Assembly (NCBI GenBank): GCA_046727855.1
Contig: JBKPDL010000081.1
Span: 1 to 53,612, forward strand
Source: DASPWV01 sp046727855
GTDB taxonomy: Bacteria; Acidobacteriota; Vicinamibacteria; Vicinamibacterales; UBA2999
DNA length: 53,612 nucleotides
Direction of reading: 5' to 3'
The position numbers and the translations under genes were made by a program. Shown piece after piece: positions 41,388 through 49,336 of this stretch; position 1 is the stretch's first letter, and each line of letters begins with the position of its first letter. Below the pieces are notes generated by a model. It saw only the letters and a list, made by a program, of their open reading frames with translations, did not search any database and was not told where the DNA came from.

Positions 41388-42520
41388 TGGACCGTAACCG
41401 CGCTGTCGAACTCCTTCACGGCCTCGTCGCCATCCGATCGATCTCACGAGAGGAATCAGAAGCAGCCCGTTGGCTTGTGGAGCAGATGGCCACGTCGGGT
41501 TACGATCGTGCCTTCGCGGACGAGGCTGGCAACGCCGTGGGCGAGATGGGCGACCCCGGCGCCCGCCGCACGGTCGTTCTGCTCGGACACATCGACACCG
41601 TCCCCGGGGCAATTCCGGTCCGCATCGAGGCGTCACCCGGCGGTGACGCGTTGTATGGACGTGGCAGCGTCGACGCGAAAGGGCCGCTCGCAACCTTTGC
41701 CACCGCCGTTGCGCGGCTCGGGTCTGCGTGGGCGCGCCAGCATCGGATCCGCATCGTTGTCGTCGGAGCGGTAGAGGAAGAGGCGGCAACGAGTAAGGGT
41801 GCACGATTCATCGCGGCGCGTCTCGACGGTGGGCGCGAGCCAATTCCTGACGCATGTGTCATCGGTGAACCAAGCCACTGGCATCGCGTGACGCTCGGCT
41901 ACAAGGGTCGCCTGCTGCTCGATCTCACCGCGCGCCGACCGATGGCACACACCGCAGGTCCGGACGCAAGCGTCGCAGAGGTGGTCGTCGATTTGTGGAA
42001 CTGGGTCACCGCGCACGCGGCCGGCGTCAATATCGGTCGTGAGAAGGTGTTCGATCAACTGAGCCCGAGTCTTCGCCGCTTTGTAACGGGCACGACGAAT
42101 GAGATGCTCGACGTCGTGGACGCGCAATTTGCCTGGCGCCTTCCGATAGGATTTGACAGCGACGCCTTCATGAGGCAGATCGCGGAGAAAGCCTCCGCTA
42201 TCGGCGGCACGCGGACTTCGATCGAGTACCGGTTTCGGGGAGTCGAGCAGGCGTGGCGAGCGGTTCGTCAGAACGCGCTGGTGCGCAGCTTCCTCTCCGC
42301 CATTCGAGGCGTCGACTCCTCGGCGCAGCCGGGCTTTCTCCTGAAATCGGGCACGAGCGACATGAACGTGGTCGCGCCAATTTGGCGCTGTCCTATCCTC
42401 GCCTACGGTCCTGGAGACAGCGCGCTCGATCACACGCCGAACGAGCACTTACCGCTCGACGAGTACTGGCGTGCAGTACAAGTGGTCGAGCGCGCCTTGC
42501 GGGAATATGCGCGAGAATAA
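41387..42520 (+). CDS. lysK: LysW-lysine/ornithine hydrolase (LysK, M20 family)
   Basis: 377 residues, M20 metallopeptidase fold. Zinc ligands are in LLGHIDTVPG (H68, catalytic D70), D96 (GSVDAKGPL), and E130-E132 (VEEEA); a C-terminal His is in LDHTPNEHL. It releases lysine or ornithine from LysW and closes the pathway. It overlaps lysJ by one base. Confidence 0.93.
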   Translation: MDRNRAVELLHGLVAIRSISREESEAARWLVEQMATSGYDRAFADEAGNAVGEMGDPGARRTVVLLGHIDTVPGAIPVRIEASPGGDALYGRGSVDAKGPLATFATAVARLGSAWARQHRIRIVVVGAVEEEAATSKGARFIAARLDGGREPIPDACVIGEPSHWHRVTLGYKGRLLLDLTARRPMAHTAGPDASVAEVVVDLWNWVTAHAAGVNIGREKVFDQLSPSLRRFVTGTTNEMLDVVDAQFAWRLPIGFDSDAFMRQIAEKASAIGGTRTSIEYRFRGVEQAWRAVRQNALVRSFLSAIRGVDSSAQPGFLLKSGTSDMNVVAPIWRCPILAYGPGDSALDHTPNEHLPLDEYWRAVQVVERALREYARE

Positions 42521-42551
42521 CTGCGCTCCCTGCGGAGGTCGAGATCCCGGG

Positions 42552-43703
42552 CTAAAACGTTTTGCGCGCGACCCACTCGCGGTACAGCGAATCGCCCAGC
42601 ACGTAGCGCGAGCCTTCTTTCATCACGATCTCTTCGCGCACGAGCGCGGCGAGGGAGGCCTGGACGCTCGACGCTCCGGGTAAACGATGGCGGGTGCGCA
42701 CGTCGGCCGAGAGCAGCTCGCGCCCATCTTGCAGGACGAGCGCGCGGAGCACGCCGCGCTGAGCAAGCGTGAGGCGCTGCCATGATTCTTCGAACACGGT
42801 GTGCTGCTGCCCGAGCAGCCGCGTGAGAGTGCCGTGCAGGTCCTCGAGTCCGGCAGCCCTGCGCCCCGCCGCCTTCACGTCGTCCCACGTTTCATGCGCG
42901 AGACGCTGCACGTCGTAAGGCACGTTGCCCCCTAGGTCGACAATCGCGGCGCCAAGGCCCGGCTCGGGACGAACACCGCTGGCCGTAAATCGTGCTTCGA
43001 GAAACGACGCGAACACGGCCGGATCGATCTTCTGCAGACGCATCACCGGCCCAGCCTTGTAGAACGGCCGGCGCGGCCCCAGCATCCGCTCCATCAGGGA
43101 CGGTTCCGAGCCGGCAAACACGTAGCCGACGTTGCGCTGTTCCTGAACGGCCGCCCGCAACGCCTGTTCAACCGTGCCGCCGTCGAATGAGGCGATGGCC
43201 TGGAACTCATCCAGCGCGATTGCCAGGTTTTTTCGACGCGCCGCCGCGATGCGGCCGGGGAGCGCGAACACTTCACTGGCGAGCCTGGCGGCGTCGCGCG
43301 CGTTGCGTACAGTAGGAAAAGACAGCGCGACCCCCGGCTCACCCGCGGCCTGCGCGTCGAAGCGAAGCTCCGGCCGCAGCGACTGGAGGAGCTCGCCGGC
43401 CCAGCGCCGAATCTTTCCTCTCGGCGTCTCCGCCGAGACGAGCGCTCGCGCGTACGCTTCGAGGAAGCCGACGTACGAGCTCGACGCGGCGACAGTGACT
43501 TCGACAGTCAGGATGCGTTGTTTCGCCAGGCCGTGCATGACGTCGCGGATCAGCGATGATTTACCGTAGCGGCGCGGGGAGATGAGGAAGATCTTCTGTC
43601 CCGCGGCGAGGTCGGACGCCAGCCGCTCCCGTTCATCCTCGCGGTCGGTGAAGGCGCGCTGAGTGACGATTTCGCCGTAGACGAAGGGGTTGGCCGCTTC
43701 CAT
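42552..43703 (-). CDS. Archaeal-type AAA ATPase (PF01637-like) with winged helix
   Basis: 383 residues. Walker A SPRRYGKSS at 42-50, Walker B LAIALDEFQ near 165, and sensor-like YVFAGSEPSLMERML. The family (ATPase domain predominantly from Archaea) belongs to the STAND-like group. The last 90 residues (LTLAQRGVLRALVLQDG...SVQASLAALVREEIV) look like a winged helix. Function unknown; relatives occur as solitary, horizontally spread genes. The ATG lies in the left arm of a palindrome, suggesting autoregulation. It is convergent to lysK. Confidence 0.8.
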   Translation of the reverse strand: MEAANPFVYGEIVTQRAFTDREDERERLASDLAAGQKIFLISPRRYGKSSLIRDVMHGLAKQRILTVEVTVAASSSYVGFLEAYARALVSAETPRGKIRRWAGELLQSLRPELRFDAQAAGEPGVALSFPTVRNARDAARLASEVFALPGRIAAARRKNLAIALDEFQAIASFDGGTVEQALRAAVQEQRNVGYVFAGSEPSLMERMLGPRRPFYKAGPVMRLQKIDPAVFASFLEARFTASGVRPEPGLGAAIVDLGGNVPYDVQRLAHETWDDVKAAGRRAAGLEDLHGTLTRLLGQQHTVFEESWQRLTLAQRGVLRALVLQDGRELLSADVRTRHRLPGASSVQASLAALVREEIVMKEGSRYVLGDSLYREWVARKTF

Positions 43704-43743
43704 TACGTCATTATACGTAGTGGTTACACAAAATGACGTAATG
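43701..43743. promoter_or_regulatory. Inverted repeat over the AAA ATPase start codon
   Basis: Perfect 12-base arms cattacgtcatt (43701-43712) and aatgacgtaatg (43732-43743) with a 19-base AT-rich spacer. The left arm includes the ATG of the minus-strand gene; the right arm lies 47 bases before the dehalogenase-like start on the plus strand. Likely binding site for a dimeric regulator. Confidence 0.65.
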
Positions 43744-43790
43744 ACGCTGAGGTTGTGCAGAAGCGTAGAGGCGGAGTAGGCTCAACGACC

Positions 43791-44816
43791 ATGACGACAA
43801 GACTGACACGGCGCGACGTCCTCCTGCAGATGGGCGCGGTCGTCACCGCGAGCGCGTTGCCCGCCGCCGACCCCGCGCCGCTCGATCCGGCCGGCACTCC
43901 GGCGCCGGCGTCGCCAGGAGCGAAATTCTTTCCCGGATTCAAACCGATCAGCATCGAGGTGGACGGCGCCACCATCAACGGGGTCACGGCCGGGCAGGGC
44001 TCGCCCGTGCTGTTGTTGCATGGCGCACCGCAATCGATGATTTCGTGGCGGCTCGCGGCGCCCATGCTCGCTAAGGATCACACGGTTGTCGTGACCGACC
44101 TGCGCGGGTACGGCGACAGCAGCAAGCCGGCTGATGGCGATCGCCATGCCAACTACTCCAAGCGTGCGATGGCGCTCGACCAGGTCGAGGTGATGCGCAA
44201 ACTGAGCTTTGAAAAGTTTGCCATCATAGGCCACGACCGCGGCGGCCGCGTGGGTCACCGGATGGCGCTCGATCATCCCGATCGCGTCACCAAGCTGGCT
44301 GTGCTCGACATCGTGCCGACCCATTACCTGTATACACACGTCACCATCGAGTTCGTCCAGGCATACTTCCACTGGTTCAACTATCTCCGTCCGGCGCCCG
44401 GTCCCGAGAACCAGCTGAAAGAAGACATCGAGCGGCAGGCGAGCCGCATGACGTCGGAGGTCGATGCCGAGTATCTGCGTGTGCGAAGCGATCCGGCAAA
44501 CATTCACGCTATGTGCGAAGACTATCGCGCGGGTGCATCCATCGATCTCGATCACGACAGAGCCGATCTCGACAACAAGATTGCGTGCCCGCTGCTGGCG
44601 CTTTGGGGTGCGAAGGCGCCGATGGGACGCCTCTACGACGTGCTGGCGATCTGGAAGGAACGCGCAACAACGGTGAGCGGCCGCTCGCTGCCGGCCGGCC
44701 ACAACTTGCAGGAAGACGTGCCGGACATGGTTGCGGCGGAACTTCGCGCGTTCCTCAACGGAGACTTGTCACCGCTCGCAAAGATGCGGCGCGGGCGCTT
44801 TTCACAGCGCGCTTGA
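43791..44816 (+). CDS. Tat-exported haloacetate dehalogenase-like alpha/beta hydrolase
   Basis: 341 residues. TRRDVLLQMGAVV is a Tat signal. Catalytic residues are D149 (GHDRGGR), D173 (LDIVPT) and H304 (AGHNL). R150, R153, H194 and W195 match, with a constant offset, the Arg/Arg/His/Trp halide-pocket residues that I recall for the fluoroacetate dehalogenase of Rhodopseudomonas (D110, R111, R114, H155, W156), and DYRAG with Y245 follows. So a carbon-halogen hydrolase is plausible. Known fluoroacetate dehalogenases are cytosolic, so export is odd. Epoxide hydrolase activity cannot be excluded. Confidence 0.8.
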   Translation: MTTRLTRRDVLLQMGAVVTASALPAADPAPLDPAGTPAPASPGAKFFPGFKPISIEVDGATINGVTAGQGSPVLLLHGAPQSMISWRLAAPMLAKDHTVVVTDLRGYGDSSKPADGDRHANYSKRAMALDQVEVMRKLSFEKFAIIGHDRGGRVGHRMALDHPDRVTKLAVLDIVPTHYLYTHVTIEFVQAYFHWFNYLRPAPGPENQLKEDIERQASRMTSEVDAEYLRVRSDPANIHAMCEDYRAGASIDLDHDRADLDNKIACPLLALWGAKAPMGRLYDVLAIWKERATTVSGRSLPAGHNLQEDVPDMVAAELRAFLNGDLSPLAKMRRGRFSQRA

Positions 44817-44868
44817 GGTGAAACGGACTGACGCGGCGTTGGCCGCACCCGTCGCGGCGACTGTAGCG

Positions 44869-44889
44869 GCGCGGCGCGCTTAGCCGCGC
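44869..44889. terminator. Terminator-like hairpin between convergent genes
   Basis: Perfect 7-base arms gcgcggc (44869-44875) and gccgcgc (44883-44889) with loop gcgctta. No T-run follows. Confidence 0.45.
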
Positions 44890-44930
44890 ATGACGCGGGT
44901 CGGTTTTAGCCACGGCTGGCACGGCTCGCT

Positions 44931-45404
44931 TCACCGCCCGATTTCACACTCTCCGTAATACTGCTCCGGCCGCGACGTCAATCCCGGCAGCGACACTGGC
45001 GTGTATTCGTGTCGCGTCTGGACCGCTTGCAACTTGCCCGCCCGCGTTTCCGTGTCCATCACGGTGGTTACATGCAGCGCGCCGTACGGGTCGATTTGCA
45101 TCAAATGTAAATACGATCCAAGCAGACGCACCGTGAGGTGCCACTTGCCGGTGTCGCCAAGCGCTTCCGCCGTTCCCTCGTCGATGTTCACGGCGTTGAA
45201 CGCCATCGCAAGCTTCGCGGCTTTGACCGACGCCAGCGATTCTCCGCCTTTCCAGGTGCCGGTTGCCTGCATCGTGAACGAGCACTTCAGGCTCGTCACC
45301 TTGCTCAGTCGCGGAGAGGGCGCGTTTGGCGCTTGTGCCGCCGCGTTACCGGTCAACAGCATCAAGGCCGACGCAAGTGCTGTGCATACCCGCGTGTTCG
45401 ACAT
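44931..45404 (-). CDS. Exported protein of unknown function
   Basis: 157 residues with a signal peptide (TALASALMLLTGNAAAQA). The body is mostly beta-strand (KCSFTMQATGTWKGGE, WHLTVRLLGSYLHLMQIDPYG, RHEYTPVSLPG) with two cysteines. No family recognised. It is divergent from the FMN-binding gene by 30 bases, so the two promoters overlap. The start at 45404 follows GGAGGCGGGG. Confidence 0.6.
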   Translation of the reverse strand: MSNTRVCTALASALMLLTGNAAAQAPNAPSPRLSKVTSLKCSFTMQATGTWKGGESLASVKAAKLAMAFNAVNIDEGTAEALGDTGKWHLTVRLLGSYLHLMQIDPYGALHVTTVMDTETRAGKLQAVQTRHEYTPVSLPGLTSRPEQYYGECEIGR

Positions 45405-45434
45405 CCCCGCCTCCGCGATGGATACTTTACACGC

Positions 45435-45959
45435 ATGAAGGTTCCCGTCCTCGCTGCGGTGCTCGTCGCTGCGACAGTCGTGGTGTCGGGCCGGCAAATG
45501 GCGATCGATCCGAAGCTGCACGCGCAGCTCACGCAGCTTTTTCCCGCGGCGAAGGCGTTTTCGCCTAAGGGCGGCGATCCGCCGCACTTCAAGGTGTATG
45601 CGAGCGACCCGGCGACCGGCGCCGCACCGATAGGTTACGCGTTCTGGACGACGGAGCTTGAACCACTGGAACGCGGTTTCGATGGACCGATCAAGATTCT
45701 GGTGGGCATGGATCCAAAAGGCATCCTGACCGGCATCATCGTGGCGCAGCACAACGAGCCATACGGAAATTTCTCCATCGAACCGCCGGCGTTTGCCGCG
45801 CAGTTTCGCAACAAGAACATTCGCGACGCGTTCAAAGTGGGTGCGGATATCGACGCGGTTTCGAGAGCAACGATGACGGTATCGAGCGCGGCGCGCGCCG
45901 TGAGAAACAGCTCGCGGCGTGCTGCGCGGCAACTGCTCGCGCCCTCGGCGGGGCGGTGA
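45435..45959 (+). CDS. Exported FMN-binding domain protein
   Basis: 174 residues with a signal-like N-terminus (VPVLAAVLVAATVVVS). The region 65-150 resembles the FMN_bind domain of NosR/RnfG. D140-x2-S143-x-A145-T146 matches the flavinylation motif DxxSGAT, with Arg in place of Gly, so T146 may bear covalent FMN added by ApbE. It is translationally coupled to the membrane 4Fe-4S protein (stop/start overlap). Probably periplasmic and electron-carrying. Confidence 0.8.
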   Translation: MKVPVLAAVLVAATVVVSGRQMAIDPKLHAQLTQLFPAAKAFSPKGGDPPHFKVYASDPATGAAPIGYAFWTTELEPLERGFDGPIKILVGMDPKGILTGIIVAQHNEPYGNFSIEPPAFAAQFRNKNIRDAFKVGADIDAVSRATMTVSSAARAVRNSSRRAARQLLAPSAGR

Positions 45960-46870
45960 TGCAGCCTTCCACCGACGCGTGGGCCTTTCCTCCGGACGAA
46001 GCTGACGTTGTCAGCTGGAGCACGTTGCTCCGCGATCAGGGACTGGACCTCGCGGTGTTTGCCGCATTTGCCGTATTGGTGCTCGTCAGCTTTCATCGCA
46101 AGAGCACGGGACTGAGATACCTCACGCTTGCGCTTTCGGTGATCTACCTTGGGTTCTACAAGAGTCAGCTGCTCTCGATCGTCAACGTGTTCAGCCTCTT
46201 CACGTGGAGCCTGCCGGTCTTCAAATACAGTCTCGGGTGGTACGGCTTCGCCGGCTTTGCCGTGGTCACGACTGTGTTGTGGGGAAGGTTGTACTGCGGG
46301 CGCATCTGCGCGTTTGGCGCGCTCACACAGCTTATCGACCGTGTGGTGCCATCGCGATGGCGCCTCGAGCTGCCACCCGCCCTCGAGCGACGCGCCGCGA
46401 ACATCAAATATGCGATTCTTGGCGCCACCCTCCTGTATTTCTTCGCCACGCGCGATGCCTCGATCTACCGCTACGTCGAGCCGTTCTGGATGTTCGGCGG
46501 CCAGGCGACGACGGGCATGTGGATCGGACTTGGCGTGCTACTGGCCGCAACGGTGTTCGTGCGGAATCTGTATTGCCGTTTTCTTTGTCCGCTTGGCGCC
46601 GCGCTCGGCTTGCTCTCGACGGTAACGGTTTTTCGCATCAAGCGCTGGTCGGAGTGCAACACCTGCAGGATCTGCGAGAAGAAGTGTGAGTGGGGCGCCA
46701 TTCGCGGACCGCGCATCGTGATGACCGAATGTGTGCGCTGCGACGACTGCGAGCGGCTCTACGCGGACACGCGCAAGTGCCCGCATTGGCTGATTCTCAA
46801 GCGACAATCGGCCGCTTCGGATCGATCAGCAGCCACGCCGCCGCTCCTGCCGCGTACACCAGCGCCGTGA
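45956..46870 (+). CDS. NosR/NapH-like membrane 4Fe-4S protein
   Basis: 304 residues from a GTG (ATG at 45959 also possible). Five to six helices carry the cytoplasmic-side motifs YCGRICAFGA and YCRFLCPLGA, as in NapH, NosR and RnfA-linked proteins. C-terminal CNTCRICEKKC and CVRCDDCERLY...CPHW bind two 4Fe-4S clusters. Together with the preceding FMN-binding protein it resembles a NosR split into two chains that carries electrons across the membrane. The 3' end overlaps the convergent MFS gene by 74 bases. Confidence 0.88.
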   Translation: MMQPSTDAWAFPPDEADVVSWSTLLRDQGLDLAVFAAFAVLVLVSFHRKSTGLRYLTLALSVIYLGFYKSQLLSIVNVFSLFTWSLPVFKYSLGWYGFAGFAVVTTVLWGRLYCGRICAFGALTQLIDRVVPSRWRLELPPALERRAANIKYAILGATLLYFFATRDASIYRYVEPFWMFGGQATTGMWIGLGVLLAATVFVRNLYCRFLCPLGAALGLLSTVTVFRIKRWSECNTCRICEKKCEWGAIRGPRIVMTECVRCDDCERLYADTRKCPHWLILKRQSAASDRSAATPPLLPRTPAP

Positions 46871-48053
46871 TGTAAAACGGATACGACCACGAATGCCATT
46901 GCTCGACGGCAATGGCGACCACGATCGGTCCGACGAAGCCGCCGAGATTGCCCAGCGTGTTCATGAAGCCGGTTACTACGCCGGCATGGGCGGGTGCGAT
47001 GTCGACGGGCACCGCCCAACACGCGCCAAGGGCGAGGTCGGCGGAGCCCAGCGCGAAAGCAAGCAATAGCGCTTTGCCGACCGGAGGAAGCGCCAAGGTC
47101 GAGAGAAACACGAGCACCGCGCACATCAGAAACGCGCCAAAGCCCAGATAACATCTCCCCGCGCGCAACCCGTAGCGGCGGCTGAGATGGTCGCTGAGCC
47201 ACCCGCCGCTCACATCCGCAACCCCCGCCAGAAGAAACGGCAGGGCCGCAAACAATCCACCGCCGAGAAGTGAAAACCCGAGCTCCTTGATCAAATACGT
47301 GGGCAGCCACGTGAAGTAGAAATACAGCCCGTAGCCGAACGCGAAATACATCGCGCAAATTGCGTAGAGGTTGCGGCTCGCGAGCAATGCCCGCCACGGC
47401 GTTGCGGCGTGCGCAGCGTATGCGACCGACGCGCGATCCTGTTCGATCCAGGCGAGCTCCTCCTTGGTCACCTGCGGATGATCCTGCGGCCTGTCGCGAT
47501 ACCACACAAACCACGCGGCCGCCCACACCACGCCGAGCACGCCAAACACGATGAAGCTCACTCGCCAGTTCCAGCGAGAGATGAGGAACAGGGCAGCCGG
47601 CGCCGCAAGCATGCCGCCCAGACGGGATCCGAGGAACAACACGCCATTGGCGCGGCCGCGCTCGCGCTGCGGAAACCACATCGACAGGCTGCGCGCAATG
47701 TTCGGAAACGCGCCCGCTTCGCCCGCGCCGAATAGAAAGCGGATGGCGACGAGCGAGCGGAAGCCAGGCGCCGCCGCGGTGAGCATGGTGAACGCCGACC
47801 ACCAGATGACGATGCGGGTCAGAACGCGGCGCGGCCCCCTGACGTCTCCAAGCCATCCCGAAGGGACTTCGAAGAGCGAGTAGGCGAGCGTGAAGGCGCT
47901 GAACACGACGCTCATTTCGAGCACGCTGATCCCGAGGTCCGCCATGATGAACGGCGCCGCAGCGGAAATGCAGATGCGATCGAGATAGGTGATGACGGCG
48001 AGTACGAAGACAAAGCCGAGGACGCGGGGGCGAACGTGGTGGCTGGAGGGCAT
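46797..48053 (-). CDS. MFS transporter (ACS-like anion:cation symporter)
   Basis: 418 residues with twelve helices. Loop 2-3 motif GWLGDVRGPRRVL and GAGEAGAFPNIARSLSMWFP after helix 4 are typical of the ACS family of hexuronate/organic-anion importers. The start at 48053 (MPSSHHVRPR) is preferred; the upstream extension is low complexity. It ends inside the 3' end of the 4Fe-4S gene. The substrate is not determinable. Confidence 0.85.
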   Translation of the reverse strand: MPSSHHVRPRVLGFVFVLAVITYLDRICISAAAPFIMADLGISVLEMSVVFSAFTLAYSLFEVPSGWLGDVRGPRRVLTRIVIWWSAFTMLTAAAPGFRSLVAIRFLFGAGEAGAFPNIARSLSMWFPQRERGRANGVLFLGSRLGGMLAAPAALFLISRWNWRVSFIVFGVLGVVWAAAWFVWYRDRPQDHPQVTKEELAWIEQDRASVAYAAHAATPWRALLASRNLYAICAMYFAFGYGLYFYFTWLPTYLIKELGFSLLGGGLFAALPFLLAGVADVSGGWLSDHLSRRYGLRAGRCYLGFGAFLMCAVLVFLSTLALPPVGKALLLAFALGSADLALGACWAVPVDIAPAHAGVVTGFMNTLGNLGGFVGPIVVAIAVEQWHSWSYPFYITALVYAAGAAAWLLIDPKRPIVA

Positions 48054-48149
48054 GGACGCCGCATTATGCCGCTGCGCGGGGGACGCGCGCTGTCCTGAGG
48101 CGCGGCTGGGTGAAGATGCACATCCAGAGAACGCACGCTCACCGTGCAA

Positions 48150-48218
48150 CGGCCAGGCGAGAGGCGAAACCGCGGAACCTGGCGCCCGGAACCCGGCGCC
48201 TCGGAACCCGAGAAGCTC
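48150..48218. repeat. Short ggaaccc-type direct repeats upstream of the MFS gene
   Basis: About three imperfect words (cggaacctggcgcc, cggaacccggcgcc, cggaacccgag) between 48172 and 48212. They may form small hairpins between the two minus-strand genes. Confidence 0.4.
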
Positions 48219-49265
48219 CTACGGTGCGTCTGTCGGCTGTGCGCGTACCACCAGCCGAGTTTTGAGGCCCGAGGAGACGAGGACCTCGTTTCGGTCCGAG
48301 ACAATTACGCCCTCGACCTCTGGCAGACGCTCGATCAGCGCCATGCCGTCTGTCGGGCCGAGAACAAACACGCCGGTGGACAAGGCGTCGGCCGTCACGG
48401 CGCGGTTGGTCACAATCGTGACGCTGCGGCAGCCGTGCGCGGGTTGTCCGAGATCGGGATCGAGGATGTGATGATAGCGACGGCCGCCTGCAGTGAAGAA
48501 CCGTTCGTAGTCGCCTGACGTACTGAACGTTCCGTCTGAAAGGTCAAGCGACGCAAAGATCTGATCCGCCGCGCCTCTGGGATCACGGATGCCGACGCGC
48601 CACGGTCGATCGCCGCGATGACCGCCGACATAGAGATCTCCGCCAGAGCGGATCACGAAGTCATGAAAGCCGCGGTCACGCAGAAGCGCGGCGGCGCGAT
48701 CGATCGCGTGGCCCTTGCCGATTCCGCCGAGATGCACTCGCATACCTGCGCGCTGCAAGTAGACGGTGCCGGCACGATCGTCGACCGCCACGGCTGTGTA
48801 ATCGATCAGCGGCAGGCGTTTGCGAATATCGTCGCCGTTCGGAACGCGGTTGTCCTGATCCTGATCGAACTTCCAAAGATCCGATAAGGCGCCAAAGGTG
48901 ACGTCGAACTTGCCGCCGGTCCACTCGCTGGCCTGGCGCGCTTGCTTCAGCACCGCTCTGACTTCGTCGCTGACCTTCACCGCCTGTTTACCCGCGGCTT
49001 GATTGATGCGCTGGACGTCACTCCCAGGACGCCAGACGCTCATCAGCGCCTCGAGGCGAACGAACTCACGAAAGATCTCCTCGAATGCGGCGCGCGCGGC
49101 CGGTTCATCGGTGGTCCACGCCGTGAGCCGCAGCTCCGATCCCATCGTCACCGCGGCACGTTCGACGAGCGCAGGTGGCGGCGGTGCGTGCGGACGTCGT
49201 TGACATGCCGGCCACAGCAGAGTTGCCGTCAGCACCCAGGCGGCCAGTCGGACCGCGCGGGTCAC
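48219..49265 (-). CDS. apbE: FAD:protein FMN transferase (ApbE), lipoprotein
   Basis: 348 residues. LLWPAC gives a lipobox with C21. Family blocks: TMGSELRLTAW, HLGGIGKGHAIDRAAALL, SGGDLYVGG, YHHILDPDLG and the metal-site region TADALSTGVFVLG. ApbE transfers FMN from FAD to a Thr or Ser in FMN_bind proteins in the periplasm. The FMN-binding protein encoded 2.3 kb away is the natural substrate. It is divergent from the TPR gene by 71 bases. Confidence 0.94.
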   Translation of the reverse strand: MTRAVRLAAWVLTATLLWPACQRRPHAPPPPALVERAAVTMGSELRLTAWTTDEPAARAAFEEIFREFVRLEALMSVWRPGSDVQRINQAAGKQAVKVSDEVRAVLKQARQASEWTGGKFDVTFGALSDLWKFDQDQDNRVPNGDDIRKRLPLIDYTAVAVDDRAGTVYLQRAGMRVHLGGIGKGHAIDRAAALLRDRGFHDFVIRSGGDLYVGGHRGDRPWRVGIRDPRGAADQIFASLDLSDGTFSTSGDYERFFTAGGRRYHHILDPDLGQPAHGCRSVTIVTNRAVTADALSTGVFVLGPTDGMALIERLPEVEGVIVSDRNEVLVSSGLKTRLVVRAQPTDAP

Positions 49266-49336
49266 AAGGAATCAGCCTTTCTCATGGTTCCGTCAGGACA
49301 TCGTCCTGCGGCGCCCTTTACGCTGCTCACAACGCG

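Noticed and set aside
45405..45932. N-terminal extension of the small exported protein
   Set aside because: It is antisense to the FMN-binding gene; the internal ATG gives a proper signal peptide.
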